NCBI GenBank assembly: GCA_017440425.1
Contig: JAFSHJ010000157.1
Coordinates: forward strand, 1-21,037
Direction: 5' to 3'
Source of the DNA: Oscillospiraceae bacterium
GTDB taxonomy: Bacteria; Bacillota; Clostridia; Oscillospirales; Ruminococcaceae
DNA: 21,037 nucleotides
Shown here piece by piece: positions 14,629-21,037 of this stretch. The stretch's first letter is position 1, and each line of letters starts with the position of its first letter. Under the pieces are notes generated by a model. The model had not been told where the DNA came from, ran no database searches, and worked only from the letters and a program-made list of their open reading frames with translations. The translations under genes were made by a program, and so were the position numbers.

Positions 14629-15895
14629 ATCTCTCCTCCTCTTTTTTGACAAGCTTGAAATTATATCTGCAAAAGGCAATGCTGCACCAGCCAAGTGCCA
14701 GGGAATAGCTGACCATCAGCAGGGCAAAGGGAGCTTTCGGCGCAAATATCACCGCCAAAGACAGCACCACCGAAAGCAGCAGCCGTTTTTGCCATTTCAG
14801 CGCATCCTGCTGGCGGTTGGCCGCAATGACCGTTGAGAAAAAGGGCACCGTGACGAACCTGACCGCATAGAGCGGTGCGAGCAGCCTTATCAGCCATGCG
14901 GATGCCGCCCACTCCTGCCCGAAAAGCCGCGGCAGAAGGGGGTCTGCCGCCAAAAACAACAGCAGATATATGGGCAGCGCCAGCAGCACCAGCAGCCTGA
15001 AGGTGGAGCCCATTCTCTTTGCACTTATCTTTTGTGAGACGTCACGGAAATACACCTGCGACACGGCGTTGGATATGACGGTGATGGGCGCCGCCAGCGC
15101 CTTTGCCGCAACGCTGTAGCATCCCAGCGCCGCCGAGCCGTAGAACAGCGATATCACGGGGGAGAGGATGTTGGATGCCACCGATGCCGCCCCCGCCGCA
15201 GGAAAGGTGAAACGAACGAAGGGGATATACTTTCGCATCGTCTCCAATATGTTTTTGGTGCAGATGTAATATCCGCTGCAGTTTTGGGTGCTGTAGCGGT
15301 ATTTCCCCGTGAGGGAGAGCAGCGGTGCCAACAGCGGCAGGCTGCCCGCCGCATAGGAGACCGCCGCACCTGCCGCCAATGCCGCTGCGTCCTCACGGGG
15401 AGTGCTGCCGAAAAGTTTGGCAAGCGCCAGCTGTGTCAGCGCCAAAGTGATGCTCCGCACCGTGGCGGAAAACGCTATTCTGCCGTAAGCGCCGCTGCGC
15501 AAACACACACCGTTTGCTCCCTGGAATATCCCTGCAAAGAGCAGAGTTGGGGAAAGCAGCCACGCCCAGAATGGGAGCTCTGCCCAAAAAGACAGCACCG
15601 CCGTCACTCCCAGCGCCAGCACACCTGCCGCCGCAGAGAGTCCCACGCAGCTGACCGCCAGCATTGCGGCAAATTTATCCTCCCTGACGGTGACCACCGC
15701 CGTATCGTATTTGAGGCAGAGCAGCGGCGCCGCCATTGAGACGATTGAGTGAAACAGGCCGTAGCTTCCGTAACCCTCCGGCGACACCGCTCTCATTATC
15801 ATTGGCAGCACCGCCATGGGCAGCAGCTGTGCCGCCACGGTGGAGACCGCCAGCTTCAGCTCTCCCGAATATTTGGCAGCAAGCTTTTTTATCAT
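14594..15895 (-). CDS. polysaccharide flippase (Wzx-like, MATE/MOP superfamily)
   Basis: A 433-residue membrane protein with about twelve hydrophobic helices. The N-terminal region (GELKLAVSTVAAQLLPMAVLPMIMRAVSPEGYGSYGLFHSIVSMAAPLLCLKYDTAVV) is the characteristic start of oligosaccharide flippases of the Wzx/polysaccharide-biosynthesis family. The mid-protein SNAVSQVYFRDVSQK stretch is also typical. It would move lipid-linked repeat units to the outer face of the membrane. The ATG at 15895 lies one base after the dehydratase stop, with GGGAG eight bases upstream, so translation is probably coupled. Its 3' end overlaps the ligase-like gene by 35 bases. Confidence 0.9.
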   Translation of the reverse strand: MIKKLAAKYSGELKLAVSTVAAQLLPMAVLPMIMRAVSPEGYGSYGLFHSIVSMAAPLLCLKYDTAVVTVREDKFAAMLAVSCVGLSAAAGVLALGVTAVLSFWAELPFWAWLLSPTLLFAGIFQGANGVCLRSGAYGRIAFSATVRSITLALTQLALAKLFGSTPREDAAALAAGAAVSYAAGSLPLLAPLLSLTGKYRYSTQNCSGYYICTKNILETMRKYIPFVRFTFPAAGAASVASNILSPVISLFYGSAALGCYSVAAKALAAPITVISNAVSQVYFRDVSQKISAKRMGSTFRLLVLLALPIYLLLFLAADPLLPRLFGQEWAASAWLIRLLAPLYAVRFVTVPFFSTVIAANRQQDALKWQKRLLLSVVLSLAVIFAPKAPFALLMVSYSLALGWCSIAFCRYNFKLVKKEEERYGTAEGQNFYG

Positions 15896-15896
15896 T

Positions 15897-16964
15897 TCAG
15901 CAACTCCCCATTGCGGCAATTTCCGTCATCAGCTCTTTCAGGCGATGCTCGTTGCCCCTTTCAATGCTCTCCAGCACCCCGTAGACCCGCTCTGCAAACA
16001 GCTCTTCATCAAAACCGCTGCCCACCGCACGCAGTATACCTTTGTGACCGGTGGGGCAGAGGCGCTCATTTTTAAAACAGAGCCGCTCACGCAGTTTTTC
16101 TCCTCTTCTCGGCCCCGTGAACACAATGTCGATATCCCTGCCCGAGGCCTCTATCATCTCCCTTGCAAGCCGACAGATGTTCACCGCCTTGCCCATATCC
16201 AGCACAAACGTCTGACCGCGTTCTCTATCCGCAAACGCTGCGGCGGTCAAAACCAGCTTGACCGCATCGGGTATGGTCATAAAATAGCGCTCCATATCCG
16301 GGTGGGTGACCGTCAGCGGACCTCCTGCGGCTATCTGCTCCTCAAACAGCGGTATCACGCTGCCTGCGCTGCGCAAAACGTTGCCGAAGCGCACCGCCGC
16401 AAAGCAGGTTTTTCTGCCTTTTGCCGCAGCTTCTCCCTCCGCAAGCCGTATGGCCAGCTCTGCCGCCCGTTTGGATTCTCCCATGATGCATTTTGGCTCC
16501 ACCGCCTTGTCGGTGGATATCAGCACGAACCGCTCAACGTTATTTTCGCTTGCTGCAAGTGCGGTTATCAGTGTGCCGAAAAGGTTGTTTTTCACGCATT
16601 CGAATGGGTTTTTCTCCATCATCGGCACGTGTTTGTGTGCCGCAGCGTGGAACAGGATCTTTGGCATATACCTTTTCACCACAGAATCCACTCTGCCGTG
16701 CTCTCTCACCGAGCCGACCACCGGAACCAGCCGCTCTCCAAGGTGATTCTCCAGCTCGAAAAGTCCGTTTTCGCAGATATCAAAAGCCACCACCCGTTTT
16801 GCGCCCAGCGCAAGACAGCTTCTGCATAGCTCCGAACCTATTGAGCCTGCGCCGCCTGTCACCATAACCGTTTCGCCCTTTATCAGCTCTCTCGCCTCGG
16901 TCATATCCGTCTGCAGCCTCCCGCACTCCTTCAATGTTTCCAATTCCTTTTCTGCTCTTTTCAT
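15897..16964 (-). CDS. short CapD-type NAD-dependent UDP-HexNAc dehydratase/epimerase
   Basis: A 355-residue soluble extended-SDR enzyme of the polysaccharide biosynthesis (CapD/FlaA1/WbpM) family, which makes 4-keto-6-deoxy UDP-HexNAc sugars. The NAD motif is TGGAGSIG (36-43), followed by HAAAHKHVPMME (106-117), STDKAVEP (D152, K153) and MGESKR (M161, K165). Methionine instead of tyrosine is the feature of long, membrane-anchored WbpM/CapD enzymes, yet this protein has only about 30 residues before the Rossmann fold and no membrane domain. The ATG at 16964 has AAGAGG six bases upstream; ATG 16970 is too close to that site. It is the first gene of the polysaccharide block. The exact product (dehydratase or 5-epimerase) is not decided. 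Confidence 0.88.
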   Translation of the reverse strand: MKRAEKELETLKECGRLQTDMTEARELIKGETVMVTGGAGSIGSELCRSCLALGAKRVVAFDICENGLFELENHLGERLVPVVGSVREHGRVDSVVKRYMPKILFHAAAHKHVPMMEKNPFECVKNNLFGTLITALAASENNVERFVLISTDKAVEPKCIMGESKRAAELAIRLAEGEAAAKGRKTCFAAVRFGNVLRSAGSVIPLFEEQIAAGGPLTVTHPDMERYFMTIPDAVKLVLTAAAFADRERGQTFVLDMGKAVNICRLAREMIEASGRDIDIVFTGPRRGEKLRERLCFKNERLCPTGHKGILRAVGSGFDEELFAERVYGVLESIERGNEHRLKELMTEIAAMGSC

Positions 16965-17008
16965 CGTCATCCTCTTTTGCGGTTACATTTTGCTTTTCCG
17001 CTTTTATT

Positions 17009-17050
17009 TTATCCCTTTTGCCGCAAATTATAATTTTGCTTTTTTAACAT
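17009..17050 (-). other. possible 13-codon leader peptide upstream of the polysaccharide block
   Basis: On the minus strand AAAGGAG is followed five bases later by an ATG (17050-17048) and the open frame MLKKQNYNLRQKG, ending with TAA at 17011-17009. The stop is 44 bases before the dehydratase ATG. The spacing of the ribosome binding site is good, but no clear terminator/antiterminator pair is visible downstream, and so short a frame can arise by chance. Confidence 0.3.
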
Positions 17051-17090
17051 TTTTTCTCCTTTGGTTGAATGCTGCCGCTGTTGTGGTGGG

Positions 17091-17273
17091 GATTGCCGAA
17101 CCGAGGCAATCTTCGCAATAGGCGCACACCAGTGCTTTATGGTTTGTTTTGTTTTAGGGCGCCTATCGCCCACCTCCCGCCGACTTTTTTGTCGGCGGCT
17201 CCGCCTTAAAGCGGAGAAGCCCCGCATAAAGCGGGGCAGAGGTGGGCGTATGGAAAGGCAGGCTTCGGCAATC
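17091..17273. repeat. multi-hairpin intergenic element C (nested stems, three inner hairpins)
   Basis: The core has outer arms CGCCCACCTC/GAGGTGGGCG (17167-17176/17239-17248) enclosing three perfect hairpins: CCGCCGAC/GTCGGCGG (17177-17184/17191-17198), CTCCGC/GCGGAG (17199-17204/17211-17216) and GCCCCGC/GCGGGGC (17219-17225/17231-17237). A wider pair, GATTGCCGAA (17091-17100) and TTCGGCAATC (17264-17273), brackets it, though GATTGCC can also pair locally with GGCAATC (17105-17111). It lies between the divergent polysaccharide block and the PurF-like gene. The gene-free stretch 16965-17420 otherwise holds only the possible leader frame and the next promoter. Confidence 0.78.
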
Positions 17274-17352
17274 TGTCTTAGCAAGCAGCAAAAATTGATG
17301 CAAGAAAAATGCTTAAAATTTTCGAAATTCTCTGTGCAACCGGCTCAAAATG

Positions 17353-17361
17353 TGGTATAAT
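17353..17361 (+). promoter_or_regulatory. extended -10 promoter of the PurF-like gene
   Basis: TGGTATAAT (17353-17361) matches the extended -10 pattern; no good -35 box is at the right distance. The predicted start is about 17368, giving a leader of about 53 bases. AAGGAG lies eight bases before the ATG at 17421. Confidence 0.6.
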
Positions 17362-17420
17362 ATTATGCATAAAATAAATCACCACACATTACATAGACAA
17401 CGGTAAAAGGAGCAATCTCA

Positions 17421-18833
17421 ATGGGCGGAATATTCGGCGTGACCTCAAAAAACGACTGCGTTTTCGATCTTTTCTTCGGTATAGACTATCATTCACACCT
17501 TGGTACAAAACGAGGAGGAATGGCAGTTTTCGGTGACGGCAAGTTTGAACGAGCCATACACAACATCGAAAACTCTCCCTTCAGAACCAAGTTTGAACGA
17601 GATATCAACGATATGAAAGGCACCTACGGCATCGGATGCATCTCCGATAACGAGCCTCAGCCGCTTATCGTGCGCTCCCATCTCGGCAACTTCGCCATCA
17701 CCACCGTGGGACGCATAAACAACACCGAATCATTGGTTAAACACGCATTTGACCACGGCACCACCCACTTTTTGGAGATGAGCGGCGGCAGCATCAACGC
17801 AACAGAGCTCACCGCAGCACTTATCAACCGCCGAGATTCCATTCCCGAAGGTATCCGCTATGCACAAAGCATGATCGAAGGCTCCATGTCCATTCTGGTG
17901 CTCACATCTAAAGGAATTTACGCCGCCCGTGATCTTATGGGAAGAACACCGCTGTTTATCGGCAAAAAAGAAGATGCCTTCTGCGCATCCTTCGAATCCT
18001 TTGCCTATCTCAACCTGGGCTACGATAACTACCACGAGCTTGGTCCCGGCGAGATAGTTCACATGACACCCGAAGCCGCCGAGACAGTTATGCCCCCCGT
18101 TGAACAGATGAAGTTCTGCTCCTTCCTCTGGGTATATTACGGCTACTCCGCATCTTCCTATGAGGGAATGAACGTTGAGCAGATGCGCTATAACTGCGGT
18201 GCAAGCATGGCCCGCCGCGACGGATTTGGCGTTGAAAATGTGGACAGCGTTGCAGGCATCCCCGATTCCGGCACGCCCCACGCCGTTGGTTACGCCAATG
18301 CCTCCGGAATCCACTTTGCACGACCCTTTATCAAATATACCCCCACCTGGACACGCTCCTTTACTCCGCAGAAACAGAGCCAGCGCAACCTCATCGCCCG
18401 TATGAAGCTGCTCCCCGTGGATGCACTCATCCGTGACAAGCGTCTGCTGCTCATAGACGACTCCCTCGTCCGCGGCACACAGATGCGTGAGACCACCGAA
18501 TTTCTCTATCACAACGGCGCAAAAGAGGTACATATCCGTCTTGCCTGCCCGCCCATAATGTACGGCTGCAAATATCTCAACTTCTCCCGCAATACATCCG
18601 AGATGGACCTCATCGCCCGTCAGACCATTATGAAGCTGGAAGGCGAGATCACCGAAGAGAAGCTTGCCCGCTATTCCGACCCCGATTCTCCCGAATATGC
18701 CCGTATGCTGGACTCCATCTGCAAGCAGCTCAACTTCACATCCCTCAACTTCAACCGTCTGGATGATATGCTTGCCGCCACCGGAGTTTCTCCCTGCAAG
18801 CTGTGCACCTATTGCTGCACCGGAAGAGAATAA
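17421..18833 (+). CDS. amidophosphoribosyltransferase (PurF) family protein lacking the glutaminase cysteine
   Basis: A 470-residue cytoplasmic protein of the PurF family, which normally makes 5-phosphoribosylamine from PRPP and glutamine. The phosphoribosyltransferase half is intact: the PRPP loop LLIDDSLVRGT (343-353), and KYTPTWTRSFTPQ in the flexible-loop region. Cysteines 233, 383, 459 and 462 match the iron-sulfur ligands known in Bacillus PurF. The glutaminase half starts MGGIFGV where active enzymes have MCGIFG, so the N-terminal nucleophile is glycine; the usual RYST and HNGN segments are also absent (IGCISDNE, TVGRINN). The ATG is fixed by AAGGAG eight bases upstream. It may use free ammonia or do another PRPP reaction. 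It stands alone, not in a pur operon, with its own promoter and terminator. Confidence 0.87.
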   Translation: MGGIFGVTSKNDCVFDLFFGIDYHSHLGTKRGGMAVFGDGKFERAIHNIENSPFRTKFERDINDMKGTYGIGCISDNEPQPLIVRSHLGNFAITTVGRINNTESLVKHAFDHGTTHFLEMSGGSINATELTAALINRRDSIPEGIRYAQSMIEGSMSILVLTSKGIYAARDLMGRTPLFIGKKEDAFCASFESFAYLNLGYDNYHELGPGEIVHMTPEAAETVMPPVEQMKFCSFLWVYYGYSASSYEGMNVEQMRYNCGASMARRDGFGVENVDSVAGIPDSGTPHAVGYANASGIHFARPFIKYTPTWTRSFTPQKQSQRNLIARMKLLPVDALIRDKRLLLIDDSLVRGTQMRETTEFLYHNGAKEVHIRLACPPIMYGCKYLNFSRNTSEMDLIARQTIMKLEGEITEEKLARYSDPDSPEYARMLDSICKQLNFTSLNFNRLDDMLAATGVSPCKLCTYCCTGRE

Positions 18834-18847
18834 TTTTAACATTGTTG

Positions 18848-18886
18848 TCAGCCTTTCACCGCAAAACGGAGGAAAGGCTGATTTTT
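18848..18886 (+). terminator. intrinsic terminator of the PurF-like gene
   Basis: TCAGCCTTTC (18848-18857) pairs with GAAAGGCTGA (18872-18881) and is followed by TTTTT, 15 bases after the stop codon. Confidence 0.88.
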
Positions 18887-18932
18887 ATTGCAGTTTCTTT
18901 TGCTTCAAAAGCCAAAACTTTTTCTTTACCCC

Positions 18933-18960
18933 TTGCATTTTCCCGCAGATGTGGTATACT
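18933..18960 (+). promoter_or_regulatory. promoter of the T-box/tyrS transcript
   Basis: TTGCAT (18933-18938), a 16-base spacer and TATACT (18955-18960), with TGG before the -10 box giving an extended -10. The predicted start is about 18967, at the 5' edge of the T-box leader. Confidence 0.75.
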
Positions 18961-18966
18961 AAAATA

Positions 18967-19258
18967 TGTATACGGTCAAAGGCTGTGATGGAAACAAGTA
19001 GAGCAGAGCAGGCTTTTTCAGAGAGTGCCCGGCAGGTGAGAGGGCGCAAGGTCTTCTGTCTTGAATACATTCCGGAGCCGCTTCCCCAACGGAGAATATC
19101 CAAGTAGGGCAAGACGGGTACGCCCGATACAGCGTCACATCTGTTTGGCAATGCCTGCAGATTGCAAGGAGCTTTCCGTGAGGAGGGCTCGAACCAGAGG
19201 TGGTACCACGGATGACCCCCATTCGTCCTCTGTCCTTAGTTGGGACAGGGGGATTTTT
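18967..19258 (+). ncRNA. tyrosyl T-box riboswitch leader
   Basis: This leader binds uncharged tRNA-Tyr and lets transcription proceed into tyrS when tyrosine is scarce. The Stem I start carries GGAAACAAGTAGAGC, the AGUA/GA motif region. The specifier loop reads GAATACATTCC with the tyrosine codon TAC at 19066-19068. The T-box core is AGAGGTGGTACCACGG (19197-19212), where TGGT fits an ACCA tRNA end, consistent with the A discriminator of tRNA-Tyr. The terminator is CCTCTGTCC (19227-19235) with GGACAGGGG (19243-19251), then TTTTT. The antiterminator pairs CAGAGG (19195-19200) with CCTCTG (19227-19232), so the two folds exclude each other. Confidence 0.95.
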
Positions 19259-19275
19259 ATTTGGAGGAAAAAACT

Positions 19276-20502
19276 ATGGGAATCTATGAAGAACTGCAAG
19301 CCAGAGGCCTTATCGCCCAGGTTACCAACGAGCCCGAGATCCGCGAAATGGTTAACAGCGGAAAAGCCATCTTCTACATTGGCTTTGACTGCACCGCAGA
19401 CAGCCTCACCGCCGGACATTTTATGGCTCTCACACTTATGAAACGTCTGCAGATGGCAGGCAACCGTCCCGTTGCCCTCATCGGCGGCGGCACAACCATG
19501 ATCGGCGACCCCTCCGGCCGCACCGATATGCGTAAGATGCTCTCCAAAGAGGACATCGACCACAACGCTGAATGCTTTAAGCGCCAGATGGAACGCTTCA
19601 TTGAATTCGGCGAGGGCAAAGCTCAGATGGTAAACAATGCCGACTGGCTGCTCAACCTGAACTACGTTGATATGCTCCGTGAAGTGGGCGCCTGTTTCTC
19701 CGTAAACAACATGCTGCGTGCAGAGTGCTACAAGCAGCGCATGGAGAAGGGTCTCTCCTTCCTTGAGTTCAACTATATGATCATGCAGTCCTACGACTTC
19801 TATTATCTCTATCAGCACTACGGCTGCAACATGCAGTTCGGCGGCGACGACCAGTGGAGCAACATGCTGGGCGGCACCGAGCTTATCCGCCGCAAGCTGG
19901 GCAAAGACGCTCACGCAATGACCATCACTCTTCTCACCGACTCTCAGGGCAAAAAGATGGGCAAGACCGCCGGCAACGCCGTTTGGCTCGATCCCAACAA
20001 GACCTCTCCCTTCGAGTTCTATCAGTATTGGAGAAACGTGGGCGATGCCGACGTAATGAAGTGCATCCGTATGCTCACCTTCCTCTCTCTTGAGCAGATC
20101 GAAGAGATGGACAAGTGGGACGACAGCCGCATCAACGAGAAGAAGGATGTTCTCGCTTACGAGCTCACCGCTCTCGTACACGGCACAGAGGAGGCCGACA
20201 AGGCCCGTGACGCTTCCCGTGCTCTCTTCTCCGGCAACGGCGGCGACGACTCCAATATGCCCACCACAGAGCTTGCAGAGGGCGATATTCCCGCTGACGG
20301 CATCAACATCATCGATCTTATGATGATGTGCGGTCTTGCACCCAGCAAGGGCGAGATCAGACGTCTTATCCAGCAGGGCGGCGTTCTTGTTGACGGCGAA
20401 AAGGTAAACGGCATTGACCTCACCGTATCTCTCGATGCTCTCAAGGCAGGCGTTAAGATCCGCAAGGGCAAGAAGGTCTATCACAAGGCTATTGTAAAAT
20501 AA
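19276..20502 (+). CDS. tyrS: tyrosyl-tRNA synthetase
   Basis: Charges tRNA-Tyr with tyrosine. The 408-residue class I enzyme has the Rossmann catalytic domain with YIGFDCTADSLTAGHFMALTLMKRLQ, where the HIGH motif reads TAGH. GGGTTMIGDPSGRTDMR follows, then NYMIMQSYDFYYLYQHYGCNMQFGGDDQWSNM in the tyrosine-binding region. The KMSKS loop reads GKKMGKTAGNAVWLDP. The C-terminal S4 RNA-binding domain is present (GEIRRLIQQGGVLVDGEKVN). The ATG at 19276 has GGAGG eight bases upstream and lies 17 bases after the T-box terminator U-run. Expression is controlled by the upstream T-box with specifier TAC, which independently confirms the tyrosine assignment. Confidence 0.97.
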   Translation: MGIYEELQARGLIAQVTNEPEIREMVNSGKAIFYIGFDCTADSLTAGHFMALTLMKRLQMAGNRPVALIGGGTTMIGDPSGRTDMRKMLSKEDIDHNAECFKRQMERFIEFGEGKAQMVNNADWLLNLNYVDMLREVGACFSVNNMLRAECYKQRMEKGLSFLEFNYMIMQSYDFYYLYQHYGCNMQFGGDDQWSNMLGGTELIRRKLGKDAHAMTITLLTDSQGKKMGKTAGNAVWLDPNKTSPFEFYQYWRNVGDADVMKCIRMLTFLSLEQIEEMDKWDDSRINEKKDVLAYELTALVHGTEEADKARDASRALFSGNGGDDSNMPTTELAEGDIPADGINIIDLMMMCGLAPSKGEIRRLIQQGGVLVDGEKVNGIDLTVSLDALKAGVKIRKGKKVYHKAIVK

Positions 20503-20534
20503 GACCTGGCCCGGCAAAAGCCAATTAAACGAAC

Positions 20535-20568
20535 AAAACCGTTCCGAAAAATTTCGGAACGGTTTTTT
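20535..20568 (+). terminator. intrinsic terminator of tyrS
   Basis: Arms 20535-20549 and 20552-20566 are perfect reverse complements (the effective loop is a few A and T), ending in a T-run to 20568. It lies 32 bases after the tyrS stop codon. Confidence 0.92.
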
Positions 20569-20572
20569 GCTG

Positions 20573-21037
20573 CCCTGGGCAACGCCCAGAGGAATGACCG
20601 CGGACGAAACCGACGCTTCGCTTACGGTTTCTTAAATCTCAAAAGCGGCAGCTGCATCTTCCGCGGCGGTAGGCGTTTTCGGTTTTCGTTGCACCTAAAT
20701 CACGGGATTCTTAAGGGACCGGGCCACGCCCGGGGGAATATCCGCAGACGAAACTGACGCTCACGCTTACAGTTTCTTAAATTTACGAAGCGTATAGTGC
20801 ATCTCCCGCGGAGTAAGCTGTTTTGTCTTTGTCGCGGAGCGTTAACGGGATTCTTAAGTGACCGGGCAACGCCCGGAGGAGTGTCCGCGGACGAAACCGA
20901 CTTATGTTGCTTTGCAACATATTCGGTTTCTTAAAGTTCAAAAGCGGCAGGTGCATTCCCGCGGCAAAAGACACTTTCGTTTTAGCCGCGGAGCGTTAAC
21001 GGGATTCTTAAGGGGCTTGTCCCTTAAGCCCCCGCCG
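20573..21037. repeat. tandem array of three diverged structured units, running off the right edge
   Basis: Units start with a GC hairpin at 20575-20589, 20719-20733 and 20862-20876, so the period is 143-144 bp; the third unit is about 11 bp longer inside. Shared blocks in order: the GGGC-loop-GCCC hairpin; CCGCGGACGAAAC with a second hairpin ending in GTTTCTTAAA; GTGCAT followed by CCGCGG; and CGGGATTCTTAAG at the unit end. Units two and three share an identical stretch of 25 bases (20834-20858 and 20988-21012). The window ends with CTTAAGGG/CCCTTAAG. No coding frame is conserved across units. The 535 bases after tyrS contain only its terminator and this array. Confidence 0.85.

Noticed and set aside
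17051..17284. Upstream part of the minus-strand frame 17009-17284 read as a 91-residue protein
   Set aside because: It runs through the perfect hairpins of element C and gives an Arg/Pro-rich product; only the last 13 codons have a ribosome binding site.
20783..20974. 63-codon minus-strand frame in the tandem array
   Set aside because: The frame is not kept in the other repeat units and has no ribosome binding site.
20573..21037. CRISPR array
   Set aside because: Units are about 145 bp, diverged along their whole length and internally structured; there are no short identical repeats with unique spacers.

Overview
The window looks like a chromosomal segment of a spore-forming, anaerobe-type Firmicute (class Clostridia, perhaps an uncultured Oscillospirales-like lineage). 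Support for this comes from a YtvI-family sporulation membrane protein, strong AGGAGG-type ribosome binding sites, UUG and GUG starts, a tyrosyl T-box riboswitch, a DegV protein, an S11-family penicillin-binding-like protein and an aspartokinase of the Bacillus LysC type. No tRNA, rRNA, CRISPR array, transposase or phage gene was seen.

Layout. 1-461: 3' end of an unidentified plus-strand gene with its terminator, then a multi-hairpin intergenic element (532-592). 605-3617: minus-strand aspartate-family amino-acid block, in transcription order ACT-domain protein, homoserine dehydrogenase (hom), then aspartokinase (lysC). The first two share a good promoter with a palindrome over the start site. 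lysC has its own perfect-consensus promoter, which abuts the hom terminator hairpin. 3837-7911: plus-strand ytvI, then a large GAP1-N2/GAP1-M-like protein with a flavin reductase 30 bp downstream. 7966-8577: a long perfect inverted repeat holding three hairpins, followed by an AT-rich region with DnaA-box-like sites. 8578-10892: an S11-family protein that has lost catalytic motifs, and a DegV lipid-binding protein. 10960-16964: five tightly packed or overlapping minus-strand genes for a surface polysaccharide (short CapD-type dehydratase, flippase, O-antigen ligase/polymerase-like protein, two GT4 glycosyltransferases). 17091-17273: a third multi-hairpin element. 17421-18833: a PurF-family protein without the glutaminase nucleophile. 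18933-20502: promoter, tyrosyl T-box leader and tyrS. 20573-21037: three diverged tandem copies of a structured unit of about 145 bp, with compensatory changes in its stems; the array runs to the window edge.

How the parts fit. The amino-acid block commits aspartate to the lysine, methionine and threonine pathways and is rich in ACT feedback domains; lysC also has an internal ribosome binding site placed to make a separate ACT-only beta subunit. The polysaccharide block would modify a UDP-HexNAc, add sugars, flip the product and polymerise or ligate it, but no initiating transferase or aminotransferase lies in the window. The least ordinary signals are two probable pseudoenzymes (the S11 protein and the PurF-like protein), the covarying tandem array at the right end, the three multi-hairpin elements, and the DnaA-box-like cluster at 8222-8421.
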